Below are positions 10,142 through 18,569 of a DNA stretch of 51,294 nucleotides, one piece after another. Numbering within the stretch: position 1 is the stretch's first letter; every line of letters begins with the position of its first letter. The translations under genes and the position numbers were made by a program. This DNA comes from Caldilineales bacterium. GTDB lineage: Bacteria; Chloroflexota; Anaerolineae; J102. The DNA is taken from the NCBI GenBank assembly GCA_024102915.1, contig JAGFJG010000027.1, positions 1 through 51,294 of the forward strand, in the 5' to 3' direction. The notes under the pieces were generated by a model, which saw only the letters and a list, made by a program, of their open reading frames with translations, searched no databases and was not told where the DNA came from.

Positions 10142-10164
10142 CGTTCCGTCGACTCGACGGAACG
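10142..10164. repeat. Near-perfect palindrome
   Basis: CGTTCCGTCGA-C-TCGACGGAACG, 11-base arms with a single central base. It sits in the gap (10058-10351) between the end of the cysteine-desulfurase-like gene and the start of the ABC operon. There is no T-run. It could be an operator for the ABC operon or a dispersed palindrome. The rest of the gap shows no gene. Confidence 0.6.
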
Positions 10165-10351
10165 GGTTTCCCCTCCTGGATCAATCACCCGTCAGAAATG
10201 CGAGATATTGCTCCAGGTTCAGAAGTATGTCAGGCGGATAAAATGCGATGTGAAGATGCTGGGTTGTCGTGGCGTCCGATGAGGTTTTGCGGTTCACTAT
10301 GTTCAGTTGTCGATATTGAACAAGGACCCAATAGGATACATCTGGCAGGCT

Positions 10352-11803
10352 CTAGCTGCAACCTCGCGCGCCTGTGTAGCTGGCGGCTGGCCGGTCGGCG
10401 AATTGCGCCAGAAAGCCGAGAAAACGCGTCACATCTTCGAAGTTGCTGACCAGGCCCAAGGACACGCGCACAGCCCCGGTGGCCTTGTCGCCCAGGCATC
10501 GGCGAAATGCATCGACATCGAACTCATAGGAAGTGGCGAGTTCGACGCAACGGCTGATTTCCTCGCCGGTGTGGGTGAGGCTGTACTCGCCGGCGCCGGG
10601 GTTGCAGAAACAGCCAGAGCGGATCGAGATGTTGGCGGCATTGGCTTCGTCTTCCACCTGCTGGTATGGAACCAGAACGCCATCCGGGTCGAGCACATTG
10701 CAGGCGATAGAGCCGCCGCGTTTTACTATGTCGGTCGGGCCATAAATTTGCAGCAGCGGCGCGCCATTGCTGTGTCGCAACGCCTGCATCTTACTGAGAA
10801 GATATTCCAGAAGAATGACCACACGTTGGTGCACGGTTTCGATGCCGACTCGACGGATGAATTGGAAACCATAGCTGAGTGCGGGCAGTCCCAGATAATT
10901 CACCGTGCCTTCCTCGAAGGCCTCGTGATCGCGGGCCAAAATGTGCAAATCCGCTTTAGTAGAGACGAGTTGTACGGTCCCTCCGGCGAACCAGGGCCGC
11001 TGCAACTGTTGTAACGCCTGACGCCGGGCCAACAAGGCCCCGATTCCGGTGGGATAACCGAAGATTTTATAGAAAGAAATCGGCACGAAGTCGGGATGTA
11101 TTGCGCGCAGGTCGAGGCGATTGGTGGGGACGAAAGCGGCTGCGTCGAGCAAGACATGATACCCATGCGCCTGCGCCTGCTCCACCCATTCCAGCGGATG
11201 TTGGACGCCGGAGTAGTTGGACTGGGCGGGGAAAGCAAAAAGCCGGGGGGAGGCCTGCCGCCCTTGCTCGAAGTACTGGAGCGGATCAGGCGCTCGCAGG
11301 CTGACCGGATCGAGCGGGATGTAGGTGATCTCGGCGCCGCGGCTGCGGGCAAACTCGCGAATGCCATGCACCGAGTTGTGGTTGTCGGCCACCAGCAGGA
11401 ATTGGGCGTTGTCGTTGAAGGGGTAGCTCTCGCCCAGCAACTTGAGGGCGCCGCTGGCATTCTGCGTGAAGATGACAAGGTATTCTTCCGGATCGGCATT
11501 GAAATAATCCAGGACATCGGCGCGCGCTTGCGCCACCAGTCTCGTCGATGCCAGCGAAGTGGGGTTTTGCGAGTGTGGATTGCCCAACAACAGATCCTGC
11601 AAGAGTTCGGCATGCCATCGCACGAGGTTGGCGGGATACAGCCCGCCGCCTGTGTAATCCAGATAGACGTGCTGCTGTTCATCCAGGCGCTGATATTCCT
11701 CCGCCCTCAGTTTATCGATTGCAGCAGTTTCCACATATTGAGGAAACGCCTGTAAGAATTCATCGTAGGCGGGCGAAAAGTCGAAGGTCGCAGGTTTGGA
11801 CAT
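10352..11803 (-). CDS. Class V aminotransferase, molybdenum-cofactor-sulfurase-like (MOCOS N-terminal domain)
   Basis: 483 residues, a fold-type I PLP enzyme. The PLP lysine is K246 in SFYKIFGYPTGIGALLAR, and the catalytic-cysteine loop RSGCFCNPGAGE gives C398/C400. Both blocks match the NifS-like domain of eukaryotic Moco sulfurase more closely than IscS/SufS, and the N-terminal YLDYTGGGLYPANLVRWHAE fits as well. The MOSC domain of full-length MOCOS is absent. The expected reaction is L-cysteine desulfuration, leaving a persulfide that might be handed to a molybdenum or other cofactor. Start ATG at 11803 follows GGAGGAAAACCG. The methyltransferase gene ends 23 bases upstream on the same strand, so the two are an operon. 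The recipient is not known; other uses as a cysteine or selenocysteine lyase are possible. Confidence 0.85.
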   Translation of the reverse strand: MSKPATFDFSPAYDEFLQAFPQYVETAAIDKLRAEEYQRLDEQQHVYLDYTGGGLYPANLVRWHAELLQDLLLGNPHSQNPTSLASTRLVAQARADVLDYFNADPEEYLVIFTQNASGALKLLGESYPFNDNAQFLLVADNHNSVHGIREFARSRGAEITYIPLDPVSLRAPDPLQYFEQGRQASPRLFAFPAQSNYSGVQHPLEWVEQAQAHGYHVLLDAAAFVPTNRLDLRAIHPDFVPISFYKIFGYPTGIGALLARRQALQQLQRPWFAGGTVQLVSTKADLHILARDHEAFEEGTVNYLGLPALSYGFQFIRRVGIETVHQRVVILLEYLLSKMQALRHSNGAPLLQIYGPTDIVKRGGSIACNVLDPDGVLVPYQQVEDEANAANISIRSGCFCNPGAGEYSLTHTGEEISRCVELATSYEFDVDAFRRCLGDKATGAVRVSLGLVSNFEDVTRFLGFLAQFADRPAASYTGARGCS

Positions 11804-11826
11804 CGGTTTTCCTCCGGTTTTTCAGG

Positions 11827-12711
11827 TCAGGATTGCTCAGGAACTATGCCCAGAAGCCAGCGGTGATGCGCCCACACAGCCTTGATCTGCCAGGGCAAGC
11901 GGCTTCGATCCAGCCAGGCGTATTTCATCACGCGTTCACGCAAGTCGGGCTGCTCGCCCAGGTAATAGGCCATGGTGCTCCATGTCCAGCCTTCGCCGGT
12001 GAACTGGTCTTCCAACTTGCGGCTGCGCAATCCCAGGCGCTTGAGCACTTCATTGGCGGGCATGACCGTATCGGGCCAGGGAGGCACGTCGAGGACGCCG
12101 GAAGCGACAATGCGCACGCCCGCTTCCTGCAAGGTGCGGCGCACCAGCCCGATATTCACCCACCGTTCATCGATCGTGGGAAAGAAGTCCTTGTCCAGCA
12201 CCCATTTTCGCATCCAGTATCCGACCTGAAGACTGTTGGGCATGGCGACAAATACCAGCCTGCGGCTCACCCGCGCCAGTTCGCGCAACAGGGCGGCGGG
12301 GTCGGGCAGATACCACAGCGCCGCCCAATTCCATGCCAGATCGAAGCTGCGAGCGGGGAAAGGCAGATTTCCCCAGGCGTCCGGCGAGATGACTTCCATC
12401 GCCGGTTGCAAAGCCATTTCCGCCCAGATGCGTTCCACTTCGTGCGCCCGGTCTGGCGTGTCGTCCACCAGGGTGACACGACAGCCGCTTTGGGCCAGTG
12501 GTGCGCTGTTGATCCCGCTCACGCCTGCCATGCCATAGATTGGCGCTTCCAGGCAGGTTTGAATCTGCCAGCGATTACGCAAATCTTCCAGGAAATCGTT
12601 GAGCACAAATCGTTCATAGACCAGGCCCAGGCCCTCATTGTAGTCTTCGAGATAGGGCTGCCAGATCGCACGCTGGGCATGACCGGTTGGCCTGGGGGTG
12701 GAATCACTCAT
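11827..12711 (-). CDS. Class I SAM-dependent methyltransferase
   Basis: 294 residues. A Rossmann-type core lies at about 50-190: a glycine-rich loop GMAGVSGINSAPLAQSG followed by the acidic strand end VTLVDDTPDRAHEVE, then SFDLAWNWAALWYLPDPAAL, which is the typical motif before the post-motif helix of UbiE/COQ5-like enzymes. The C-terminal 100 residues (VDKDFFP-type region, TMAYYLGEQPDLRERVMKYA) are specific to this protein. The substrate is unknown. It is the first gene of the operon with the Moco-sulfurase-like enzyme, so it may act on a sulfur-containing product, but that is a guess. Its promoter region faces that of the FHA cluster. Confidence 0.75.
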   Translation of the reverse strand: MSDSTPRPTGHAQRAIWQPYLEDYNEGLGLVYERFVLNDFLEDLRNRWQIQTCLEAPIYGMAGVSGINSAPLAQSGCRVTLVDDTPDRAHEVERIWAEMALQPAMEVISPDAWGNLPFPARSFDLAWNWAALWYLPDPAALLRELARVSRRLVFVAMPNSLQVGYWMRKWVLDKDFFPTIDERWVNIGLVRRTLQEAGVRIVASGVLDVPPWPDTVMPANEVLKRLGLRSRKLEDQFTGEGWTWSTMAYYLGEQPDLRERVMKYAWLDRSRLPWQIKAVWAHHRWLLGIVPEQS

Positions 12712-12853
12712 GTGTCGGACGTTTTACCTCATTGGATTTCGTTTGCTTGGTCGCTTGCATCCTAGCACAATCGCTGCCGCGTCTGAAATCATGGAATTGT
12801 AGAAGGGAAGTCGTTTTGGATTCTGATCGGCCAATCTCGGTTTCGTGATGGCT

Positions 12854-12882
12854 TTGACATGGCGTGGTCAGCACGCGATAAT
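12854..12882 (+). promoter_or_regulatory. Sigma-70-type promoter of the FHA cluster
   Basis: TTGACA (12854-12859), a 17-base spacer, then GATAAT (12877-12882). Start of transcription would be near 12889, leaving a leader of only about 12 bases before the ATG at 12902. This is why I take 12902 and not the upstream GTG at 12845 as the start of the first FHA gene. Confidence 0.75.
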
Positions 12883-12901
12883 CCCTGCGGCGGCGCATCA
12901 C

Positions 12902-13882
12902 ATGAGTTTGACATCATCTCGCCCTCTGGGCGTCTCGTTCCTCGCCTTGCTATTCCTGGCCGTGGCTATTGTCACGCTCGGACTGGCCGGTTTTGTATTG
13001 GTCAGTCCCGATAGCGTGCAGATGTACATCGACATCCTGGAGAGATTGGAGTGGTCGGCAGCATGGTCGAGTTTGCTGGCGGTGCCGCCCCTGCTCACTG
13101 CCGGACTGGCCGGATTGTTATTCAACGGACTTTGGCGCCAACGTGAATGGGCGCGCCTGGCCGCCCTGGTCATCGTCTTTCTCTTCGCCCTGACCACTAT
13201 TGTCGGCATCGCGTTTGTGACTGCCTTCCAGATCGGCGCTCCCTATGGTCTGGTCGTCGGCGTCACCCTGCTGGTGATTTGTGCGATCCTGTTTGTTTAT
13301 TTGTTGCGCACGCCATTCGGTTTGGAACGCGAGGTTGCGGTTGCTGCGCCAGCGCCCAGACCCAATGCAACCCCGGAGCCGGGGCCTTCTTCGGCTGCAC
13401 CCTACATTGAGCGTATGCCCTCGCAGTCGCCGCCTCCCTATCAGGGCGGATTTGTACCGCCCCCCCCGCGCGAGCCTGTCATGCGACCGGCTGGTATTGA
13501 TGCCGAGACCGTCGCGGCAGCATCGCTGACGCAAAAAGCCGGGACAGCCGCAACCGCCGGTCGCACCGCCACTTTGACCCCGAAAGGCTGGCTGATCATC
13601 CAGAGCGGCCAGCAATACGGCCAGCAATTCCCCTTGCATCCCGACGTCGTTGCCGTCATCGGGCGAGACGCCTCTCGCGTCGATATCCTGATCACCGATC
13701 CCACGGTCAGCGGGCGGCATGCCCAGATTCGTTACGAGGATGGGCGCTTCGTCCTCCACGATTTGGGCAGCACCAACGGCATCAGCATGGGCGGCCACCG
13801 GATACAGCGCTGGCCGTTACAAGAGGGCGACGAATTTAGATTGGGCAATGCCAGGCTGGTCTTTGCCGAAAAGCTGCAGTGA
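12902..13882 (+). CDS. FHA-domain membrane protein (four transmembrane helices)
   Basis: 326 residues. Four hydrophobic helices (about 11-34, 54-78, 84-110, 114-136) are followed by a Pro/Ala-rich linker (about 145-225) and a C-terminal FHA domain (about 235-326). The FHA core is intact: VIGRDASRVDILITDP, then SGRHAQI and DLGSTNGISMGG, i.e. the Arg, Ser-x-x-His and Asn that hold a phosphothreonine peptide. The domain should face the cytosol and recruit a Thr-phosphorylated partner to the membrane. It is the first gene behind the promoter at 12854-12882, with two further FHA genes following within 60 bases. No Ser/Thr kinase is in the window. Function otherwise unknown. Confidence 0.8.
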   Translation: MSLTSSRPLGVSFLALLFLAVAIVTLGLAGFVLVSPDSVQMYIDILERLEWSAAWSSLLAVPPLLTAGLAGLLFNGLWRQREWARLAALVIVFLFALTTIVGIAFVTAFQIGAPYGLVVGVTLLVICAILFVYLLRTPFGLEREVAVAAPAPRPNATPEPGPSSAAPYIERMPSQSPPPYQGGFVPPPPREPVMRPAGIDAETVAAASLTQKAGTAATAGRTATLTPKGWLIIQSGQQYGQQFPLHPDVVAVIGRDASRVDILITDPTVSGRHAQIRYEDGRFVLHDLGSTNGISMGGHRIQRWPLQEGDEFRLGNARLVFAEKLQ

Positions 13883-13926
13883 GGATCGGCGACTGACGCC
13901 AGCGCGCATTCGCACAGATATCAATT

Positions 13927-14319
13927 ATGGAAACACCTAGTTTCGAAACAGCACACACCACCCAACCAATCGACGACGCATCGGTCACCCCAACCGCAAT
14001 CGATGCTACGCCGTCCAGTTTTGCCTGGCTTGTAATGTATAGCGGCCCACGCCGCGGCAGGCTCTATGCGATGAAAGCATCGGGTTCCAGTCTTGGCCGC
14101 GAGGTCGAGAATGATCTGGTGGTCGATGATGAAGCCGTCTCGCGTTTTCATGCTCGCGTGTTTGCCGAATCAGAGTTGGGCCGACTACGTTTCTATATCC
14201 AGGATCTGGCAAGCGCCAACGGCACTTTCGTCAATGGCGAGCGCGTAGCCCGCGAGGAACTGCATGATGATGATCGAGTCGTCGTCGGCGACACGCATTT
14301 CGTATTCAAACAACTTTAG
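13927..14319 (+). CDS. Soluble FHA-domain protein
   Basis: 130 residues: a 35-residue Thr-rich N-terminal stretch (AHTTQPIDDASVTPTAIDAT), which is a plausible phosphorylation target, then one FHA domain with SLGREVENDLVVDDEAV, SRFHARV and SANGTFVNGERV. All ligand-binding residues are present and there is no membrane segment. The layout, a Thr-rich tail before an FHA domain, resembles small FHA adaptors (the GarA/OdhI type) that switch between binding their own phosphorylated tail and other partners. That comparison is inference. It lies 44 bases after the first FHA gene and 14 before the third. Confidence 0.8.
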   Translation: METPSFETAHTTQPIDDASVTPTAIDATPSSFAWLVMYSGPRRGRLYAMKASGSSLGREVENDLVVDDEAVSRFHARVFAESELGRLRFYIQDLASANGTFVNGERVAREELHDDDRVVVGDTHFVFKQL

Positions 14320-14333
14320 CCGCCCGATTTTCT

Positions 14334-15200
14334 ATGCCCAGTTTCTTTTCTGATCCCACGGCCATCACCGTGCAATGGTATGCCTGGGGAGTCGCCGCTG
14401 CCCTGCTGATCACAATCCTGATCACGTTCTGGATTTACTTCGACAGCCAGCGACGACACTTTCAAGCCTCTCTCTGGCGTGCGATTTCATTGTTGGCGGC
14501 TGTACTGGTCATCCCCAGCGCGGTGCTGTGGTTGTTCCCCGACCTGGCGTTGGGATTGGGAGAATTGCTGCGATGGCTGGCTTTTCTCGGCATTATCGCC
14601 ACGCTGGTTTCAGTGCTTGTCTTGTTATTATACATTGCACGCCTGGGCGTGAAGCCCATGGGCTATGATCCCGGTGAAGCGCTGGAAGAAGAACCGTTGG
14701 TCGTGGGCGATGACACGCTTACGGTCGAGATCACCGGCGAAACCGCAGCAACAGATGCGCCTCGCCCCGCCAAGACCGCGCGTTCAGCCTCGGCAACGCA
14801 GGTCGTCACTGAATCGCTTGACTTCTCGCAAACCCCCGAAGGCGCCACTCGTGAAGTGCAACCGCAGCCAGCCGCGCGGCAACCTCTGGCTTGGCTGGTC
14901 GTGATGAAAGGTAAACGGGCGGGTAAGGAATTTCGCCTGGGCGCACTGACCGACATTGGCCGCGACAGCAGGCACAACGATATCTCGATTGACGATCCCA
15001 CCATGTCGCGGCAGCATGCGCGCGTGCGCCTGGAGGACAAAGGTTTCGTCATTTACGATCTGGCAAGCGAGCACGGCGTCGTTGTCAACGGCGAGAAACA
15101 CCAGCGCGCTGTACTGCGGAATGGCGACCGCATCACCTTGGGTCAGACGATATTTGGCTACATGGTGGTCAAAGACCTGCCCGAAGTCGCAAAAAGCTAG
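14334..15200 (+). CDS. FHA-domain membrane protein (three transmembrane helices, altered FHA loop)
   Basis: 288 residues. Three hydrophobic helices (about 15-35, 46-64 and 77-103) and a linker lead to a C-terminal FHA domain (about 190-285). The domain has DIGRDSRHNDISIDDP and SRQHARV, but the loop that normally reads STNG is SEHG, so the Asn that contacts the peptide backbone next to pThr is a His. Binding may be weaker or of different specificity. The linker is Thr/Ala-rich. It is third in a run of genes on the same strand with very small gaps; the next small gene is 131 bases away across an imperfect inverted repeat. Confidence 0.78.
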   Translation: MPSFFSDPTAITVQWYAWGVAAALLITILITFWIYFDSQRRHFQASLWRAISLLAAVLVIPSAVLWLFPDLALGLGELLRWLAFLGIIATLVSVLVLLLYIARLGVKPMGYDPGEALEEEPLVVGDDTLTVEITGETAATDAPRPAKTARSASATQVVTESLDFSQTPEGATREVQPQPAARQPLAWLVVMKGKRAGKEFRLGALTDIGRDSRHNDISIDDPTMSRQHARVRLEDKGFVIYDLASEHGVVVNGEKHQRAVLRNGDRITLGQTIFGYMVVKDLPEVAKS

Positions 15201-15228
15201 ACTATTGATATTCTTGAAATAGCACACA

Positions 15229-15294
15229 GATTGAACGGATTTTGACTGATTCACACAGATTTTTTGAGAATAATCAGATCAATCCGTTTGAATC
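15229..15294. repeat. Imperfect inverted repeat in the FHA cluster
   Basis: GATTGAACGGATT (15229-15241) and AATCCGTTTGAATC (15281-15294) are near-complements, with further CACAGATT/AATCAG words between. Such A/T-rich intergenic repeats built from ACGGATT words are common in several phyla and may be mobile-derived. It could also slow transcription between the FHA genes and the second half of the cluster. Confidence 0.5.
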
Positions 15295-15331
15295 AGTGCC
15301 ATCAGTGTATTGTTCACCGACCACCGATCCC

Positions 15332-15565
15332 ATGAGTCAACGGATTCCCCGACTCCAGAACTGGTTGCAAAATCGGCGACTGCAAACGCCTGCCGCCATC
15401 CTCGCCGACACCTTTCGTCCCCTCGGCCTGATCGCCGGCGAATATCTGGCTGCCTTGTCGCCGTTGCTCCCATTCGACCATCCCCGCCAGCAGCCTTTCA
15501 CCGATCCGGGCGGCGTCGATCGCTTGCTGGATATGCTGACGAATTCGGCGGACGACCATGTTTGA
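15332..15565 (+). CDS. Small protein, unknown function
   Basis: 77 residues from the ATG at 15332: MSQRIPRLQNW, then LADTFRPLGLIAGEYLAALS and a tail rich in Asp and Pro. I do not recognise it. It is accepted because its stop overlaps the start of the next gene by 8 bases (ATG at 15558, TGA at 15563), a mark of coupled translation, and because it lies on the same strand as the whole cluster. One weakly hydrophobic helix in the middle may associate with the membrane. A longer in-frame start at 15242 would run through the inverted repeat and is unlikely. Confidence 0.55.
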   Translation: MSQRIPRLQNWLQNRRLQTPAAILADTFRPLGLIAGEYLAALSPLLPFDHPRQQPFTDPGGVDRLLDMLTNSADDHV

Positions 15566-16082
15566 TACATTGACTTACATCGATCTGACCAGCCTGGCGC
15601 TGTTAGCCTTGCTGTTGGTTCTGGCCCTGGCTCCCAGGTTACAGCGCCCGCGCAAACCGAGAACTTCCACCGGCCCCGCCCTGGTGGGCGGCGTCACCCT
15701 TGACCCGGATGCCGAGGTCGCCAACGCCCAACTGGTCGACACCAACGACGCCCTGCACACAGCATCCGGCGTCGATAATCATTATCTCGGCCCGGACCAA
15801 ACCACATTGGCCCTGGCTTTATTGGACCCGCCCGAAACCTATGCGTCGATAGGCGGTTTCATCCCCGCCGACCTGGTTCTCTTCCTGATCGACGAACCCC
15901 TGCCCGACCGTTTTGGCTCCACCGACCCGGCCGCAGCGCCCGCACTTTTCCTCCTTGACCCTGAACCACGCCTGCTCGAACGCGGGCTGGAGCAACCCGA
16001 CCCGCCCTATCTCTATCCGCTCGTCGGCACCGTCATCGCCCTCATCGCCCTCATCCCTCTCATTTTTCGCTTGCTTCCGTAG
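15558..16082 (+). CDS. Membrane protein of unknown function (one helix at each end)
   Basis: 174 residues with hydrophobic helices at about 10-28 and 153-173, and a soluble middle of about 120 residues that is acidic and Pro-rich (LLDPPETYASIGGFIPADLV, LLDPEPRLLERGLEQPDPPY). The two-helix layout puts the middle part on one side of the membrane, either as an extracytoplasmic loop or a cytosolic loop. No family is recognised. It overlaps the preceding small gene by 8 bases and the next gene starts 24 bases later, so it belongs to the FHA/zinc-ribbon cluster. Confidence 0.7.
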   Translation: MFDTLTYIDLTSLALLALLLVLALAPRLQRPRKPRTSTGPALVGGVTLDPDAEVANAQLVDTNDALHTASGVDNHYLGPDQTTLALALLDPPETYASIGGFIPADLVLFLIDEPLPDRFGSTDPAAAPALFLLDPEPRLLERGLEQPDPPYLYPLVGTVIALIALIPLIFRLLP

Positions 16083-16106
16083 AAAGCTTTACTCCTGCTC
16101 ATCCTC

Positions 16107-16697
16107 ATGCGCATCATCAGCCTTGTCATCGGCGCAATTGCTGGCGGCATCGTCTTTCTGTATTACTTTCTGCCATCACCGGTTCTGAGCGGGCTGGCGC
16201 AGCCACTGCTCGATCTGGTGGTGATCCTGGCGGCGGCAGGACTGCTTTTCGCCGGTTTGCATCTTTTAGGCCGCCATGCCGCCAGAGCAGCGGGGTCGCC
16301 GCTCAGCCTGGTCGTGGTCGCCGCATTCCTCGCCACCTTCATCGCCAGCACTTTGCCGGGCGGGTTTAGCCAGCGCCTGGGCGAGTGGATTTATCGCTGG
16401 TTGCTGGCGCCCGGCCTGGCCGCGACTTTCGCCCTGCTGCCGATTTTTCTCGCCTATGCGCTTTACCGCAGAGCGCGTGTGCGAGAATTGGGCATGTTGC
16501 TCTTTCTGCTCAGTTTCATCGTGGTGCTGCTGGGGCAGTTGCCATACGTGGCCGAGACGCTGCCGGCACTGGCCGAAATCCGCCATAGCCTCCTCACGGG
16601 TATGACCGCCGCCGTTTTCCGCGGCATTCTCATCGGCATGGCCGTGGCGATTATCCTGGCCCTGTTTTCTCGTCTGCGCTCGGATCCGGGAACATGA
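16107..16697 (+). CDS. Polytopic membrane protein, unknown function
   Basis: 196 residues, almost entirely hydrophobic, with about six helices (roughly 2-22, 26-52, 60-80, 92-115, 122-143, 165-190). There are short Arg-rich cytosolic loops such as YRRARVRELG. No catalytic motif is visible. Its stop overlaps the start of the next gene by 4 bases (ATGA), so translation of the two is coupled. It could be a scaffold or transporter subunit of an envelope complex with the FHA proteins; this is inference from position only. Confidence 0.7.
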   Translation: MRIISLVIGAIAGGIVFLYYFLPSPVLSGLAQPLLDLVVILAAAGLLFAGLHLLGRHAARAAGSPLSLVVVAAFLATFIASTLPGGFSQRLGEWIYRWLLAPGLAATFALLPIFLAYALYRRARVRELGMLLFLLSFIVVLLGQLPYVAETLPALAEIRHSLLTGMTAAVFRGILIGMAVAIILALFSRLRSDPGT

Positions 16698-17929
16698 TCG
16701 ATTGCCGGAACTGCGGGAAGGCCAATGCGGATGACACCGTCAACTGCGCACAATGCGGCGAGCCGCTCGGCGTCGCTCTGCCGCCGCCGAGGTTGCTCGC
16801 CCAGATTCAAGGGCTGATCCCGCCGGAGCCGATCATCAGCACCGGTCGCCGTTCGGTGACCGTCGAAAGCGCGACCCGGTTGGACATCGATGACGTGGCG
16901 GTCGGCGCTGCGGTCACGGCGGCAGCCATCGCGACCAGGGTCGGGGACACTGAGGAGATCGAGCCGGTGAGCGCCGTCGATGACCTGACGGCTGTTGCTG
17001 TAGGGGCAACCATCACCGCGATGGGAGAATCGGGGGCAGCGCAAAAGGCTCCGCCCCCGCCCCGATTCGTCACCCTGCCCGACCCGGAGCCGGCCCCCCC
17101 GTCGCCGTGGTCGCCCGCGCTGGTCATCATCGCCGCCGCCATGATTTTAGCGATCCTGATCGGCCAATTCCTGCCCGCGCCCTCGGTTGCCAATACGCCA
17201 CATCGCCCCGATGTGGAACTTGCTTATAGCTTTATCGAAATCCTGCCCCGAAACGCCAATGTCTTGCTGGCCTGGGACTATGAGCCAACCGTCCAGGGCG
17301 AGATGCAACTGTTGGCGCAACCCATCCTGAATCACCTGACGCAAAAACAAGCGCGCATCGCCAATGTCAGCCTGCGGCCCACCGGCCCGGCTGTAGCCGC
17401 CGACGCCTACGTCTTCACGGATCGATTTCTCCCGCTTAGCGCCCAGGTTGCTCGCCCGGCCCCGGTTAGTCTGGGTTTTCTGCCCGGCGATGCTGCCGCT
17501 TTGCAGGCCCTGGCCCTGGCCCCGGCGTCCATCTCTAATCTGCCCGAATCGGGGATGCGGGCGCTGGGTTTGCAGGACGACGACTCGCTGAGCGGCTTTC
17601 AATTGATCATCGAATTCAGCGCCGAAACCGCAGCGACGCAGGAATGGGTTGAGCAGATCACCACTCGCCAGGACACGCCGTTTCTGGTGGCGGCATCCGG
17701 CGCGATTGGCCCGGCCTTACGCCCTTACCAGCAAACCGGGCAGATCGCCGCCCTGATCGAGGGCTACACGGATGCCCTTGCTTACGAAGTCCTGTTGGGT
17801 CAGGATGACGGCCCCGCCGCCGCCATCCAGCCGTCATGGACGCTGGCGCTGCTGGTCGTGTTGGCGGCGACCCTGTTGGGGATAGTCCTGCCGGAACGTC
17901 TGCGCCGAAGCGAGGACGACGATGAGTGA
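16694..17929 (+). CDS. Zinc-ribbon membrane protein, unknown function
   Basis: 411 residues. An N-terminal zinc ribbon has Cys at 4, 7, 18 and 21 (CRNCGKAN, then CAQCGEPLG). A low-complexity Ala/Val/Thr region follows, then a transmembrane helix (about 138-160, ALVIIAAAMILAILIGQFLP), a large extracytoplasmic domain (about 165-380, with VELAYSFIEILPRNANVLLAWDY at its start) and a second helix close to the C-terminus with an Arg/Asp-rich tail. The ribbon lies in the cytosol in this topology. It is coupled at both ends by overlaps (4 bases before, 8 after). The extracytoplasmic domain is unfamiliar to me. Confidence 0.75.
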   Translation: MIDCRNCGKANADDTVNCAQCGEPLGVALPPPRLLAQIQGLIPPEPIISTGRRSVTVESATRLDIDDVAVGAAVTAAAIATRVGDTEEIEPVSAVDDLTAVAVGATITAMGESGAAQKAPPPPRFVTLPDPEPAPPSPWSPALVIIAAAMILAILIGQFLPAPSVANTPHRPDVELAYSFIEILPRNANVLLAWDYEPTVQGEMQLLAQPILNHLTQKQARIANVSLRPTGPAVAADAYVFTDRFLPLSAQVARPAPVSLGFLPGDAAALQALALAPASISNLPESGMRALGLQDDDSLSGFQLIIEFSAETAATQEWVEQITTRQDTPFLVAASGAIGPALRPYQQTGQIAALIEGYTDALAYEVLLGQDDGPAAAIQPSWTLALLVVLAATLLGIVLPERLRRSEDDDE

Positions 17930-18569
17930 CACCCTGGGCATGATTGCAGCCGCATTGCTCACACTGGCGATCCTGACGCGAGTGTGGCGGGTGAACATCT
18001 CATTCCGTATCGCCGAGTATATTTTGCTAGGGGTGTTGGCCGGATATGTGGCCGCAGTCGCCCTGCGTGACGTGCTATTCCCCGGCCTGTTGACTCCCCT
18101 GCTGGCAGACCCATTGGGACAGCCCGTGCTTCTATTTAGCCTGCTGATGGCGCTGCTTTTGGGATTGCGGTTCGTCACCGATTCCGCCCTGCGCAATCTC
18201 GGACTTCTGCCGCTGGGCATCCTGCTGGGCGCTGGCGGGGCGCTGGCGCTGGCCGGGGCCGCTCGCGGCACTTTGGCTCCGCAACTTCTGGCCGCTTCAG
18301 AACTTAGCTTTTTCCCGGCCGGCCCGGACTGGCTCTCGATACTGGCGGTCTTGGTTTCCACGCTCGTTACAGTTGCCGTGCTGATATTTCTCTTCCAGCG
18401 GCAGCCCGATACCGGGGCCATGCCCAAAGGCTGGCTCAAATCGCTGAGTTATCTGGGCTATCTGGCTGTGATGATCGCCCTGGGCGCGCTTCTGGCCTCC
18501 ACCGCCGGCGCCCGTGTGGTCTTGCTCATCGACCGTGTGCAGTATTTCCTCGATTTGCTCAGATTCTAA
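17922..18569 (+). CDS. Polytopic membrane protein, unknown function
   Basis: 215 residues with six or seven hydrophobic helices, for example LGMIAAALLTLAILTRVW near the N-terminus and GYLAVMIALGALLASTAGA near the C-terminus. There are no recognisable motifs. The start overlaps the zinc-ribbon gene by 8 bases. It is the last gene of the FHA cluster; about 200 bases without a gene follow before the next transcription unit, and I see no clear intrinsic terminator there. Confidence 0.7.
   Translation: MSDTLGMIAAALLTLAILTRVWRVNISFRIAEYILLGVLAGYVAAVALRDVLFPGLLTPLLADPLGQPVLLFSLLMALLLGLRFVTDSALRNLGLLPLGILLGAGGALALAGAARGTLAPQLLAASELSFFPAGPDWLSILAVLVSTLVTVAVLIFLFQRQPDTGAMPKGWLKSLSYLGYLAVMIALGALLASTAGARVVLLIDRVQYFLDLLRF

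Noticed and set aside
12845..12901. GTG start for the first FHA protein
   Set aside because: It lies upstream of the TTGACA-17-GATAAT promoter, and the added residues do not look like part of a membrane protein.
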